A stretch of 64,000 nucleotides of DNA from Xanthomonas arboricola pv. juglandis (GTDB taxonomy: Bacteria; Pseudomonadota; Gammaproteobacteria; Xanthomonadales; Xanthomonadaceae). The stretch covers positions 1 to 64,000 of the forward strand of contig NZ_JZEF01000006.1 in the NCBI RefSeq assembly GCF_001013475.1. Reading direction: 5' to 3'. The position numbers and the translations under genes are program-made. The notes beneath the pieces were generated by a model, which saw only the letters and a program-made list of their open reading frames with translations, was not told where the DNA came from and made no database searches. Positions 1-8,453 of this stretch are shown piece by piece; the first letter of the stretch is position 1, and every line of letters begins with the position of its first letter.

Positions 1-76
1 GTAGATCGGAAGGCTGCTCCGCTTAAGTGAACAGCATTACGCAGCGATGCGGGCTTTTTGTTTGCTGGTGATCGGT

Positions 77-119
77 ACCCTCATCCGCCCTGCGGGCACC
101 TTCTCCCAATGGGAGAAGG
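77..119. repeat. Xanthomonas intergenic palindromic repeat, copy 1
   Basis: A GC-rich stretch containing CCGCCCTGCGGGC followed by CTTCTCCC-aat-GGGAGAAG, an 8-bp stem with a 3-nt loop. A near copy lies at 12127-12172. Both sit just outside coding regions. It probably belongs to a dispersed intergenic repeat family. No gene is seen in bases 1-123. Confidence 0.6.
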
Positions 120-123
120 AACA

Positions 124-1317
124 TCAGCCGGAAATCGCCAGCCGCTCCTGGTGATAGCGCCGCACCGCTGCGTACCACAGCACCGCGGCCACACCGAAGC
201 CCGCCAGCAGATACACCGCCCAGGTCTGCGCAGTGATGTGCTCGTGGCGGATCACCTTGAGCAGCATCTGGTTCTGCGCCAGAAACGGCACCGCGAAATG
301 CCAGAGCTGCGTCTTCAACGGATACGCCATCAGCGCATAGCCCGGCAGCATCGGCAGCAGCAACAGCCAGGTCATATGCGCCTGCGCTTCCTTCATGCTC
401 TTGGCGGCAGCGGCCAGATAGGTCAGCAGCGAGGTGCCGATGAACAGCATCGGCACCAGGATGAACAGCATCTGCAGCATCGGCACGAAGCCGACGTTGA
501 GCTGGCGGCCCAGGTTCGAGGTGGACAGCTGCGCACTCAACTTGAAAGCCAGCAAGGTCAGCAACAGCGACACCATGCCGATCACGCAGGCAGCGGCGAT
601 CTTGCCGCTGACGATCGCACTGCGCGGCGCCGGGGTGGCCAGCAAGGGTTCCAGCGACTGGCGTTCGCGCTCGCCGGCAGTGGCATCCAGGATCAGCGAG
701 GCGCCACCCAGAAACGAGGTGATCACCAGCAGCACCGGCAGCAGCATCGCCATCATCTGCCCGCGCTTGGCGTCGGCGGTGGCCAGATCCTGCGCGGCGA
801 TTTCCAGCGGCCTGCCCACCTGCGCGTCGATGCCGCGCGCCAGCAGGCGCAGTGCACCCACCTGCTGGCTATAGCTGCCGAGCGCAGCCTGCAGGCGCAG
901 GCTCGGCACGTCGGCTTCACGCCGCGTGCTGTCCTTGATGACCTCCACCAGCGCCGGGCGCCCGGCGCGCCAATCGTCGGCGTAGCTGTCGCTGATGCGC
1001 AGCGCCACATCCACATCCTGATTGCGGATCGCGGTGATCAGATCGGCCGGCGCATCGACCGCATTGAGCCCCTGCGCGGCCAGGAACCGCACCAGATTGG
1101 GCGCGTTCTCGCGGCCGAGCATGGGGATCTCCAACGGCTTGTCGATCTGCGTACGCACGCGGCTTTCGCTCAATGCGCCCATGCCCAGGATCAGCACCGG
1201 ATACAGCAATGGCGACAGCAGCAACGCCAGTGCGAGCGTGCGGCGATCGCGGCCGATGTCGCGCAATTCCTTGCGCAGCACCGTCCATAGCGTGGACAAC
1301 AACGATGTGGTGCTCAT
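124..1317 (-). CDS. ABC-2 type transporter permease (NatB-like)
   Basis: Membrane component of an ABC exporter of 397 residues. It has one hydrophobic segment near residues 26-48, a long extracytoplasmic domain of about 120 residues, then a cluster of hydrophobic segments from about residue 185 to the C-terminus. This is the NatB/ABC-2 layout. The stretch GERERQSLEPLLATP after the first C-terminal helix is typical of the family. Its start overlaps the stop of the ATPase gene by 4 nt (ATGA), so the two are translationally coupled. The NatAB family is known for Na+ or drug export; the substrate here cannot be read from the sequence. Confidence 0.9.
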   Translation of the reverse strand: MSTTSLLSTLWTVLRKELRDIGRDRRTLALALLLSPLLYPVLILGMGALSESRVRTQIDKPLEIPMLGRENAPNLVRFLAAQGLNAVDAPADLITAIRNQDVDVALRISDSYADDWRAGRPALVEVIKDSTRREADVPSLRLQAALGSYSQQVGALRLLARGIDAQVGRPLEIAAQDLATADAKRGQMMAMLLPVLLVITSFLGGASLILDATAGERERQSLEPLLATPAPRSAIVSGKIAAACVIGMVSLLLTLLAFKLSAQLSTSNLGRQLNVGFVPMLQMLFILVPMLFIGTSLLTYLAAAAKSMKEAQAHMTWLLLLPMLPGYALMAYPLKTQLWHFAVPFLAQNQMLLKVIRHEHITAQTWAVYLLAGFGVAAVLWYAAVRRYHQERLAISG

Positions 1318-2060
1318 GCGTGCAGTCCCTCGTCCGAACCGATCGCCTTGACGAAGGCGTCTTCCAGGTTGTCTTCACCGGTGCTGGCGCGCAGTTCGTC
1401 GGCGCTGCCGCAGGCCACCACCGTGCCCTTGGCGACGATGACGATGCGATCGCACAGCGCCGCCACCTCCTGCATGATGTGGCTGGAAAAGATCACGCAA
1501 CGCCCCTCGGCCCGCAGTTGCTGCAAGAAGCCACGCATGGCGCGCGTGGTCATCACATCCAGCCCGTTGGTGGGCTCGTCGAGGATGACGTTGCGCGGGT
1601 CGTGCACCAGCGCGCGCGCAATCGCGGTCTTGGTGCGCTGGCCCTGGCTGAAGCCTTCGGTCTGACGGTCGAGAATGTCGTCCATGTCCAGCGCGGCCGA
1701 CAGCAGGCGCGTGCGCTCGGCGATCTGAGCACGCGACAGGCCATGCAGCTCACCGAAATAGGCGATGTTCTCGCGCGCGGTCAGCCGCTTGTAGACGCCG
1801 CGCGCATCCGGCAACACGCCCAGCGCGCGGCGCACCGTCACCGGGTCGCGGGCGGCATCCACACCGTCCACCATGACGCTGCCCTGGTCGGGCGACATCA
1901 GCGTGTAGAGCATGCGCAAGGTGGTGGTCTTGCCGGCGCCGTTGGGACCGAGCAGGCCGGTGATCTGGCCGTCGGCAGCACTGAAGCTGACCCCATCCAC
2001 CGCCTTCACCAGGCCGGTCTTGGTCTTGAACGATTTGTGCAGGTTGTCGACGACGATCAT
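1314..2060 (-). CDS. ABC transporter ATP-binding protein (NatA-like)
   Basis: ATPase of 248 residues that should energise the overlapping NatB-like permease. Walker A GPNGAGKTT is at residues 38-46, the signature FSQGQ at 137-141, and Walker B NVILDEP at 157-163. It is followed by a D-loop and the switch histidine in SSHIMQEV. The start is the ATG before IVVDNLHKSF; the open frame extends 24 codons further upstream, but that stretch has no family similarity. It lies 31 bp downstream of the hydrolase gene on the same strand, so the hydrolase, ATPase and permease may be one operon. Confidence 0.92.
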   Translation of the reverse strand: MIVVDNLHKSFKTKTGLVKAVDGVSFSAADGQITGLLGPNGAGKTTTLRMLYTLMSPDQGSVMVDGVDAARDPVTVRRALGVLPDARGVYKRLTARENIAYFGELHGLSRAQIAERTRLLSAALDMDDILDRQTEGFSQGQRTKTAIARALVHDPRNVILDEPTNGLDVMTTRAMRGFLQQLRAEGRCVIFSSHIMQEVAALCDRIVIVAKGTVVACGSADELRASTGEDNLEDAFVKAIGSDEGLHA

Positions 2061-2091
2061 GCGTGCGCCTCCGTGGCGTGGTCGGTGCGGC

Positions 2092-3684
2092 TCATGGTTC
2101 CCATCCGTTGAACGAGGTAAACGCGGGCACATTGTTGAGGCTGGCTACGCACTGCGCATCCAGTGCCTTGGCATTGGCGGTCTGCAGGAACTGGCCCAGC
2201 ACCTTGGGCATGCAGCCCAGTCGAAACACCCCGTGGCCCTGCCCTGGCGCCACCAGGTGACGGCCATTGGGCAGGCCCTGCAGCACACGCTCGGCATAAC
2301 GCGGCGGCGTCACCGGATCCAGCTCGCCCGACAGCAACAACACCGGCAGGTTCGATTTGAACGGTGCGGCGTCGGCAGCCGGGGTCGGTTTGGTCGGCCA
2401 GGCCTTGCAGGGCGCAAAGAACATCTGCGCCACCTCCGCTCCCAGCAAGGTGTCGTCCTTGCCGGATGGCGGCGTGTAGCGGCCGGCGTCTTCGCTGCAC
2501 AGCACCGACCATTGCATCAGGCGATTCATCTGGTCGGACATGTCCGAAGCGCTCATCTGCGCCAACGCCACCAGCGAGGCGTAACGCCCTGCCGCCGCCT
2601 CGTCCAGCACCAGCGGCAACAACGAGGCGGTTTGCGGTGCATACGAAAACCCGAACGCCAGGCCAACCACGGTATCGGCCGTCACCTGCTCGTGGTGCAG
2701 TTCACCGGTACGCGGGTCGCGGTAATCCACCGCCACCGGCGCCTGACGCAAGCGCTCCACCACCTGCCGTAGCTGCGTGCGCGTGTCCACCGGAAAGCGT
2801 TTGGCGCATGCCGCGTCCTTGCGGCATTGGGTGGCCTGCAACGCGATCGCGTCTTCGAACGTGCGCGCGAACTCGCCGCCGATCACCAGATCGTTTGGCG
2901 CCACGCCATCGATCACCAGCGTGCGTGTGTGTTGCGGATAGCGCGCCGCATAGTGCTGTGCGACCCGGGTACCGTAGGAGCCGCCAATCAGGTTGAGCGT
3001 CTGCACGCCCAGTGCGGCGCGCACCGCATCCAGATCGCCAATCGCCTCGCTGGTGGTGAAATAGCGCGGATCGGCATCGTTGCGTAGCCCTTGTGCACAT
3101 TGGCGTGCGTAATCGGTCAATTGCTCGGCGGTGGCGGCGCTGCTGTTTTCCAGTACGAGCGGCTTGCCGGCGGCATCGCGGCACGCAAGCGGATGCGAAC
3201 CGCCGGTGCCGCGCTGGTCGACCAGGAAGATGTCGCGCCGTTTGCGGACTTCATGCAGCCCCATGTCCACGATCGCGGCGACCTGGGTGGCCGATTGTCC
3301 CGGCCCGCCGGCAATGAAGAACACCGGATCCGGCGTGCTGCCGGCGCCGGCATCGCTTTCCAGCCAGGCGATCTTCAGATCGATGCTGCGCCCGGTCGGC
3401 GCGGCCGGGTTTTCCGGCACGCGCAGGCTGGCGCATTGCGCCTCGATATTGCCGGCCGCGCTGCCGGAACTCAGCGTGCACGGTGCAAATTGCAGCGTGC
3501 CGTAGCGAGTGCCTGCGGCAGTGCCGGTCTGCGGCTTGGCGGCCTGCGGCTGCGCGGTGCCGGGCGTGGCTGCGCGCGCCTTGGGCGCGGCAACTGCGTT
3601 TTCAGCCGATTTGTCAGCAGGCTGGCATCCGGTTGCCAGCAATGCGATCAGCAGCGCCGCCACCAGTGTGGGTTGCTTCACCAT
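2092..3684 (-). CDS. alpha/beta-hydrolase lipoprotein, tripeptidyl aminopeptidase family
   Basis: Predicted lipoprotein hydrolase of 530 residues. The N-terminus is a lipoprotein signal (hydrophobic run ending LLATGC). It is followed by an Ala/Pro-rich linker and an alpha/beta-hydrolase fold. An oxyanion-type FIAGGPGQS precedes the nucleophile elbow GGSYGTR. The C-terminal TAP-like part holds the acid in SGELDPVTPP and the catalytic His in GQGHGVF. This domain order matches tripeptidyl or prolyl aminopeptidase (S33) enzymes, so removal of N-terminal peptides in the envelope is likely. Start: ATG at 3684 is about 11 nt after AGGAG; an ATG three codons earlier (3693) sits too close to that site. 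It is encoded upstream of the ABC exporter. Confidence 0.88.
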   Translation of the reverse strand: MVKQPTLVAALLIALLATGCQPADKSAENAVAAPKARAATPGTAQPQAAKPQTGTAAGTRYGTLQFAPCTLSSGSAAGNIEAQCASLRVPENPAAPTGRSIDLKIAWLESDAGAGSTPDPVFFIAGGPGQSATQVAAIVDMGLHEVRKRRDIFLVDQRGTGGSHPLACRDAAGKPLVLENSSAATAEQLTDYARQCAQGLRNDADPRYFTTSEAIGDLDAVRAALGVQTLNLIGGSYGTRVAQHYAARYPQHTRTLVIDGVAPNDLVIGGEFARTFEDAIALQATQCRKDAACAKRFPVDTRTQLRQVVERLRQAPVAVDYRDPRTGELHHEQVTADTVVGLAFGFSYAPQTASLLPLVLDEAAAGRYASLVALAQMSASDMSDQMNRLMQWSVLCSEDAGRYTPPSGKDDTLLGAEVAQMFFAPCKAWPTKPTPAADAAPFKSNLPVLLLSGELDPVTPPRYAERVLQGLPNGRHLVAPGQGHGVFRLGCMPKVLGQFLQTANAKALDAQCVASLNNVPAFTSFNGWEP

Positions 3685-3748
3685 ATTCACCATCTCTCCT
3701 GAGTTCCTGTTCCCTGACGCCGCATCCGGTCGGGCGTGACCGGCACGG

Positions 3749-3949
3749 CTACTGCCCGTCTTCGTAAAGAAAGACGTGCTCGATCGATTCCCCGAACAGG
3801 CGCGCGATGCGAAACGCCAACGGCAGACTGGGATCGTACTTGCCGGTCTCCAGCGCATTGATGGTCTGCCGCGATACGCCCAGTCGTTCGCCCAACTCGC
3901 CTTGCGACCAGCCGCTGGCCTCGCGCAATTCGCGCACCCGGCTATTCAT
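3749..3949 (-). CDS. XRE-family helix-turn-helix regulator (66 aa)
   Basis: A minimal DNA-binding protein that is almost entirely one Cro/CI-type helix-turn-helix (residues about 5-58). The recognition segment is QGELGERLGVSRQTINALE, followed by GKYDPSLPLAFRIARLF. Proteins of this size and sequence are usually encoded beside a small membrane protein, as here. Its ATG overlaps the stop of the upstream membrane protein gene (ATGA), so they are co-translated. A perfect palindrome at 4670-4691 upstream of the pair is the obvious candidate operator. The inferred role is autoregulation of this two-gene unit. Confidence 0.9.
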   Translation of the reverse strand: MNSRVRELREASGWSQGELGERLGVSRQTINALETGKYDPSLPLAFRIARLFGESIEHVFLYEDGQ

Positions 3950-4533
3950 TCGAACCGTCGGGCATTGATGCTTTTGGTGACGCCGTAGATGGCGCACAAC
4001 ATCGGAAACACCCACAACATCGCCACCGTCGCGGGGATGTCGATCAGCTCGGCAGCCTGCAGGAACCCGCCGGTCATATACCCGCCGCTGACCAGGCCGG
4101 CGGCAATGGCGATCGACTCCAGTTCGATGCGCCGCTGCATTTCGTCCGAGTCGCGCACGTAGCGCGCCACCGCGCGGATCACCAGGGCGACCAGCACGGC
4201 CGGCAACAAGGCGATCAGCACGCGCGCCCAGCTCGGATCCACATGCGCAAGCAAGTATCTCCAGAACAGCATCATCACTACATACAACCCCATCGGCACG
4301 CCGAATTCGCGGTGATAGCGCCGCGCCAATGCCGGCCGTGTGCTGTCGCGCAGGCTGCCGCGCGACAGCAAGAGCAGCAGCGACAGCACCAGGCAGGACA
4401 CGCCCACGCCGGCACAGAGCCCGGCAAGGTGAGCACTCATCGGCAGCAGCTGCCAGCGACCGAGCGCGCTGACGGCGAGCAGGCCGGCTCCCAGACCGAG
4501 CGCCAGTAGCGCGTTGCGTTTGCAGCGGCTCAT
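3946..4533 (-). CDS. small integral membrane protein partnered with XRE regulator
   Basis: 195 residues with hydrophobic segments near 8-25, 35-56, 78-95, 103-122 and 143-185. A conserved-looking cytoplasmic stretch RYVRDSDEMQRRIELESIAIA precedes the last pair. The motif DEMQRRIELESIAIA is shared, as I recall, by membrane proteins co-encoded with small XRE regulators. The ATG at 4533 was chosen because the 64 codons upstream in the open frame are Arg/Ala-rich and unlike a membrane protein. Biochemical function is unknown. It overlaps the regulator gene by 4 nt. Confidence 0.8.
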   Translation of the reverse strand: MSRCKRNALLALGLGAGLLAVSALGRWQLLPMSAHLAGLCAGVGVSCLVLSLLLLLSRGSLRDSTRPALARRYHREFGVPMGLYVVMMLFWRYLLAHVDPSWARVLIALLPAVLVALVIRAVARYVRDSDEMQRRIELESIAIAAGLVSGGYMTGGFLQAAELIDIPATVAMLWVFPMLCAIYGVTKSINARRFE

Positions 4534-4669
4534 GCGCGTGACCTCGCGCGCGCCGATGGGCGCACTGGCAGGCCAGTGTTCCCCATCCCGGCATCGCCGC
4601 GCAGCGGCCGCTGCGCCGACCATGCCGGTGTGCATTCCCGTTGCCGATGCTGCTGACGCATTCCCTTCG

Positions 4670-4691
4670 CCTGTCAAGTCAACTTGACAGG
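4670..4691. promoter_or_regulatory. perfect 10-2-10 palindrome, candidate operator
   Basis: CCTGTCAAGT, a 2-nt centre, then ACTTGACAGG: every one of the ten base pairs matches. It lies in the 330-bp divergent region between the membrane-protein/XRE pair (minus) and the GH39 gene (plus). A further half-site TGTCAAG is at 4716-4722. Symmetry and position suggest the operator of the 66-residue XRE regulator. This is inference from position; binding is not shown. Confidence 0.6.
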
Positions 4692-4863
4692 CACGATGCG
4701 CCCGACGCGGCCCGCTGTCAAGCACCCTTTACACACTCGACCGCGTGCAATCCCTGCCCATCGCCACGCAACGCTGGCAGCAGGAAGACGCAAGCACCCC
4801 GGGTCCGCAGCACCGGGCCAGAGCTGGGTTACGCTCCGCGATCGAACATTGGCGGGAGCGGTG

Positions 4864-6429
4864 ATGCGTCTGAAGATCTGGTGGGCAATTGCACTGAGCG
4901 GCTGCATGGCGAGCTCTGCCATGGCGCAGGCCGCCGCGCCTCGCACGATCGAACTGGATCTGGCCAGCGCCGCTGCGCCGGTCGACCGGTTCTACGATCT
5001 GTCGATCGGCTCGGACTTTCCCGGCACCTTGATCCGCAGCGACAGCCAGGCACAGCTGGTTCCGGCGGTGCAGGAGCTGGGGTTTCGCTATATCCGTTTC
5101 CACGACGTGTTCCATGACGTGCTCGGCACGGTGAAAGACGTCGACGGCACACTCGTCTACGACTGGACCAAACTGGACCAGCTCTACGATGCGCTGCTGG
5201 CCAAGCGCATCCGTCCATTCGTGGAGTTGGGCTTTACACCCGCCGCGATGAAGACCTCCGAGCAGACGCTCTTCTACTGGAAGGGCAACACCTCGCATCC
5301 GGACCCGGCCAAGTGGACGCAGCTGATCGATGCGTACGTGCGCCATATCCGTGCGCGCTACGGAGCCGACGAGGTGCGGCAGTGGTACTTCGAGGTGTGG
5401 AACGAACCCAACCTCAAGGACTTCTGGGAAAACGCCGACCAACAGGCCTACTTTGACCTGTATGCGAACACCGCGCGCACGATCAAGGCGATCGATCCGC
5501 AGCTGCGCGTCGGTGGCCCCTCCACCGCCGGTGCGGACTGGGTGCCGGAACTGCTGGCCTTCGTTGCCAAGCACAAACTGCCGATCGATTTCGTCACCAC
5601 GCATACCTATGGCGTGGACGGCGGCTTTCTCGATGAAGATGGCAAGCAGGACGTCAAGCTGTCGGCATCGCCGGATGCCATCGTCGGCGATGTGCGCCGC
5701 GTGCGTGCACAGATCCAGGCCTCGCCGTTTCCGGATCTGCCGCTGTATTTCACCGAGTGGAGCAGCAGCTACACGCCGCGCGATTTCGTCCACGACAGCT
5801 ACATCAACGCGCCTTACATCCTGACCAAACTCAAGCAAGTGCAAGGCCTGGTGCAGGGCATGAGTTACTGGACCTACACCGATCTGTTCGAAGAACCCGG
5901 CCCGCCGCCCACGCCCTTCCACGGCGGATTCGGGCTGATGAATCGCGAGGGCATCCGTAAGCCGGCGTGGTTTGCCTACAAATACTTGAACGCGCTCAAG
6001 GGCCGCGATATTCCGCTGCGCGATGCGCACGCATTTGCGGCGGTGGATGGCGAGCGCATCGCCGCGCTGGCCTGGGATTGGCAGCAGCCGGTGCAGGCGG
6101 TGAGCAATACCCCGTTCTATACCAGACAAGTGCCGAGCACCGACAGCGCCCCAGTGCTGTTCCGCCTGGCGCACGTGCCGGCCGGCAACTACCGGCTGCA
6201 GGTACGCAAGACCGGCTACCGGCGCAACGATCCGCTGTCGATGTACATCGACATGGGCATGCCCAAGGACCTGGCGCCGCGGCAGCTGGCGCAGTTGCAG
6301 CAAGCCACGCGCGACACGCCCGAGCAGGACCGGCGCGTGCGCGTCGGCGCCGATGGCGTGGTGGAGATCCACGTGCCGATGCGCAGCAACGATGTGGTGC
6401 TGATGACGCTGGAGCCATCGGCGCGCTGA
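4864..6429 (+). CDS. secreted GH39 glycosidase (beta-xylosidase-like)
   Basis: Retaining glycoside hydrolase of 521 residues with a signal peptide (MRLKIWWAIALSGCMASSAMAQA). The family 39 acid/base is in EVWNEPNL (about Glu181) and the nucleophile in YFTEWSSSY (about Glu298), with 117 residues between them as expected for a TIM-barrel clan A enzyme. A beta-sandwich C-terminus follows. GH39 members cleave beta-xylosides or alpha-iduronides; in a plant-associated bacterium, plant xylo-oligosaccharide breakdown is the likely role. The ATG at 4864 follows GGGAGCGGTG; the upstream open frame has no signal-like sequence. Confidence 0.9.
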   Translation: MRLKIWWAIALSGCMASSAMAQAAAPRTIELDLASAAAPVDRFYDLSIGSDFPGTLIRSDSQAQLVPAVQELGFRYIRFHDVFHDVLGTVKDVDGTLVYDWTKLDQLYDALLAKRIRPFVELGFTPAAMKTSEQTLFYWKGNTSHPDPAKWTQLIDAYVRHIRARYGADEVRQWYFEVWNEPNLKDFWENADQQAYFDLYANTARTIKAIDPQLRVGGPSTAGADWVPELLAFVAKHKLPIDFVTTHTYGVDGGFLDEDGKQDVKLSASPDAIVGDVRRVRAQIQASPFPDLPLYFTEWSSSYTPRDFVHDSYINAPYILTKLKQVQGLVQGMSYWTYTDLFEEPGPPPTPFHGGFGLMNREGIRKPAWFAYKYLNALKGRDIPLRDAHAFAAVDGERIAALAWDWQQPVQAVSNTPFYTRQVPSTDSAPVLFRLAHVPAGNYRLQVRKTGYRRNDPLSMYIDMGMPKDLAPRQLAQLQQATRDTPEQDRRVRVGADGVVEIHVPMRSNDVVLMTLEPSAR

Positions 6430-6841
6430 GCGCCCGGCAAGCCATTGCGCCTACAATCAGGCGAGGCGTTGTGTGTGGATTGCGTGCGCGCAGTTCGGCG
6501 CGATGTCCCGACCGTGCATCGTTCGCGACATCGGGTGCGTCATGCGTGCGTTGCCGCATGTCGCGCGCATCGCCGAAGGACATTGCAGGCACGACATCAT
6601 CAAGGTCCAGCGCATGCGAGGCCGTCGCTCAGTCCGCGCAGCGCACAAGAGGTTGAAATCGAATCGGCGTGATCGCATCGACCCGATGTGCAGGACTTGA
6701 AGCGGCAAACAAAACGTAGCGCGCAGTGACCAGCGGGTGCAGACAGCGCGGAGCAACCGCAGTGCACGGGTGGTGCATGCCCATTCCAAGCACCGGCCGC
6801 GCCCCACCTGACGGTGAGCGCAGTCGTTTTGATGGCCGCTC
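6430..6841. other. intergenic region, no gene recognised
   Basis: 412 bp between the GH39 gene and dmeR. It has open frames on both strands, but they are Arg/His/Cys-rich and look like products of GC-rich DNA. No convincing RNA, terminator or repeat was recognised. Confidence 0.5.
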
Positions 6842-7114
6842 TTACTTGAGATAGGTCTTGAGAATGGCGGTGATGTCGTCGACCGCCAGCTCGCGCTCGC
6901 CCAGCGCCTCCGGTGCCGCAACGTGGTGCTTCAAATGCTTGCTGAGCAACTCGACCATCAAGCCCTGCGCCGCGCCACGAAATGCCGCCACCTGCGTCAG
7001 CAACGCAGTGCAGTCCACGTCCTGCGCCAGGGCTTTCTCCAGCCCCTCCACTTGCCCACGGATCCTGCGCACGCGGGCGAGCAGTTTGGATTTGTCCTGA
7101 TTCAGATGTGCCAT
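6842..7114 (-). CDS. dmeR: metal-responsive repressor of the CsoR/RcnR family (DmeR-like)
   Basis: An all-helical repressor of 90 residues. It begins MAHLNQDKSKLLARVRRIRGQVEGLEKAL, the DNA-binding helix typical of the RcnR/FrmR/CsoR family. The early His, Cys35 in DVDCTALL, and the HLKHH stretch supply likely Ni(II)/Co(II) ligands. It is divergent from a CDF efflux gene, which matches the dmeRF arrangement described in rhizobia. Start: ATG 7114 has AGGGGG nine bases upstream; an in-frame ATG at 7118-7120 would have only 3 nt spacing. That AGGGGG is part of an operator-like palindrome, so repressor binding could also affect the translation start region. Confidence 0.88.
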   Translation of the reverse strand: MAHLNQDKSKLLARVRRIRGQVEGLEKALAQDVDCTALLTQVAAFRGAAQGLMVELLSKHLKHHVAAPEALGERELAVDDITAILKTYLK

Positions 7115-7120
7115 TGCCAT

Positions 7121-7159
7121 ATACCCCCTAGGGGTATCTGAGATACCATAGGGGGGTAT
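7121..7159. promoter_or_regulatory. two CsoR/RcnR-type operator palindromes between dmeR and dmeF
   Basis: Site 1, ATACCCCCTAGGGGTAT (7121-7137), and site 2, ATACCATAGGGGGGTAT (7143-7159), each have ATACC/GGTAT arms around a G/C tract, as known for CsoR/RcnR operators. They fill the 59-bp divergent gap and should control both dmeR and dmeF. Repressor identity is inferred from the adjacent gene. Confidence 0.8.
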
Positions 7160-7179
7160 CGTAGCCAGAGCCTCTTCCG

Positions 7180-8193
7180 ATGTCGATCACGCACGCCGCG
7201 CCGCACTGCGCGCAATCGCACACATTCGCCAGCGCCAACCCGCTTGCCGAGCGCAGCACCCGCAAGGCCGTCATCCTGACCGTGGTCATGATGGTGGTGG
7301 AAATCGTCGGCGGCTGGACGCTCAATTCCATGGCCCTGCTCGCCGATGGCTGGCATATGAGCTCGCACGCACTGGCGCTGGGGCTGGCACTGTTCGCCTA
7401 CCGCTTCGCGCGGCGCAACGCCAACGACCTGCGTTTCAGCTTCGGCACCTGGAAGGTCGAAGTGCTGGGCGGCTATACCAGCGCGATCCTGCTGTTGGGC
7501 GTGGCCGGCCTGATGGCGTTCCAGTCGCTGGAACGGCTGTTCTCGCCCAAGCCCATCCAGTACCAGGAAGCCACCGTCATTGCCGTCATCGGCTTGCTGG
7601 TCAACCTGATCTGCGCCTGGTGGTTACGCGACTCGCATGGCCATCACCACGGCCACGCCCACGCCCACGCCCACGCCCACGCGCATGACGGTCATGGTCA
7701 TGGTCATGGTCATGGTCATGGTCATGGTCATGGTCATCATGATGCTCATGCCGATCTCAATCTGCGTGCCGCATATCTGCACGTGGTGGCCGATGCGGCG
7801 ACCTCGGTCCTGGCGATCGTCGCGCTGCTCGCCGGCATGTACTGGGGCGTGACCTGGCTGGATCCGATCATGGGCATCGTCGGCGCGGTGCTGGTCACCG
7901 TGTGGGCATGGGGACTGCTGCGCAGCACCGGCCGCGTGCTGCTGGATGCGGAGATGGATGCACCGGTGGTGGAAGAAGTGAAGCAGGTCATCGCCGAGCT
8001 GCCGCATGCCATCGACATCGGCGACCTGCATGTCTGGCGCGTCGGTAGCGATCGTTATGCCTGCGTCGTCAGTCTGGTCACGGCAGCCGACATCGATGCG
8101 GACCTGGTCCGCGCTGCCTTGCAGATCCACGAAGAACTGGTGCACATCACTGTCGAGTTGCAGCGCCCGCCAGCGGCGCGGGCTGCGGCCTGA
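7180..8193 (+). CDS. dmeF: cation diffusion facilitator metal exporter (DmeF-like)
   Basis: Inner-membrane divalent metal/proton antiporter of 337 residues. Six hydrophobic segments are visible, with the CDF metal-site helices in LLADGWHMSSHALAL and ADAATSVLAIVALLAG (the HxxxD and DxxxD-type pairs). Between TM4 and TM5 lies a loop with about 20 His, encoded by five CCACGC and eight GGTCAT tandem hexamers. The C-terminal part is the cytoplasmic ferredoxin-like domain (about 255-330). The DmeF subgroup exports Co(II) and Ni(II). Regulation by the divergent dmeR through the operators in the shared promoter is likely. Confidence 0.92.
   Translation: MSITHAAPHCAQSHTFASANPLAERSTRKAVILTVVMMVVEIVGGWTLNSMALLADGWHMSSHALALGLALFAYRFARRNANDLRFSFGTWKVEVLGGYTSAILLLGVAGLMAFQSLERLFSPKPIQYQEATVIAVIGLLVNLICAWWLRDSHGHHHGHAHAHAHAHAHDGHGHGHGHGHGHGHGHHDAHADLNLRAAYLHVVADAATSVLAIVALLAGMYWGVTWLDPIMGIVGAVLVTVWAWGLLRSTGRVLLDAEMDAPVVEEVKQVIAELPHAIDIGDLHVWRVGSDRYACVVSLVTAADIDADLVRAALQIHEELVHITVELQRPPAARAAA
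7653..7737 (+). repeat. hexanucleotide tandem repeats encoding the DmeF His-rich loop
   Basis: Five exact CCACGC units (7653-7682) and eight exact GGTCAT units (7690-7737) encode Ala-His and Gly-His runs. All units are 6 bp, so copy-number changes keep the frame and would change only loop length. Confidence 0.85.
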
Positions 8194-8349
8194 CGATTCG
8201 GCGGCGCGCTGCATCCGGCGCCCTGCTGTAGTGAGCGCGGAAGCGGTCAGCGAGAATGCCAGCCCGAGCAGCAGTGGCTCCAGTTGCACCGCGCGCCGGA
8301 GCACAGGATGCGACAGCAGCAGCGCACAGTGGGCGGGAGGGATGGCCGG

Positions 8350-8369
8350 GACAGCATCGCGATGCTGTC
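8350..8369. repeat. perfect 20-bp palindrome in dmeF-fpr gap
   Basis: GACAGCATCGCGATGCTGTC is fully self-complementary. It sits in the 260-bp gap between the convergent dmeF and the reductase gene (8194-8453), where no other feature was recognised. It may be a protein site or contribute to termination; no T-run follows on either strand. Confidence 0.45.
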
Positions 8370-8453
8370 GAGCGGCCTTGAACGCGTCGGGACCCGCGCA
8401 CCGGGCGCGATCGGCGGGTGCCGAGCAAGCCAGCCCGGCACCGTGCGACTGGC

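Noticed and set aside
58..1290. 410-codon plus-strand open frame antisense to the permease
   Set aside because: Gln/His/Arg-rich antisense shadow; begins inside an intergenic repeat.
7653..7737. CRISPR or non-coding satellite
   Set aside because: The repeats are in frame within dmeF and encode the expected His-rich loop; there are no spacers.
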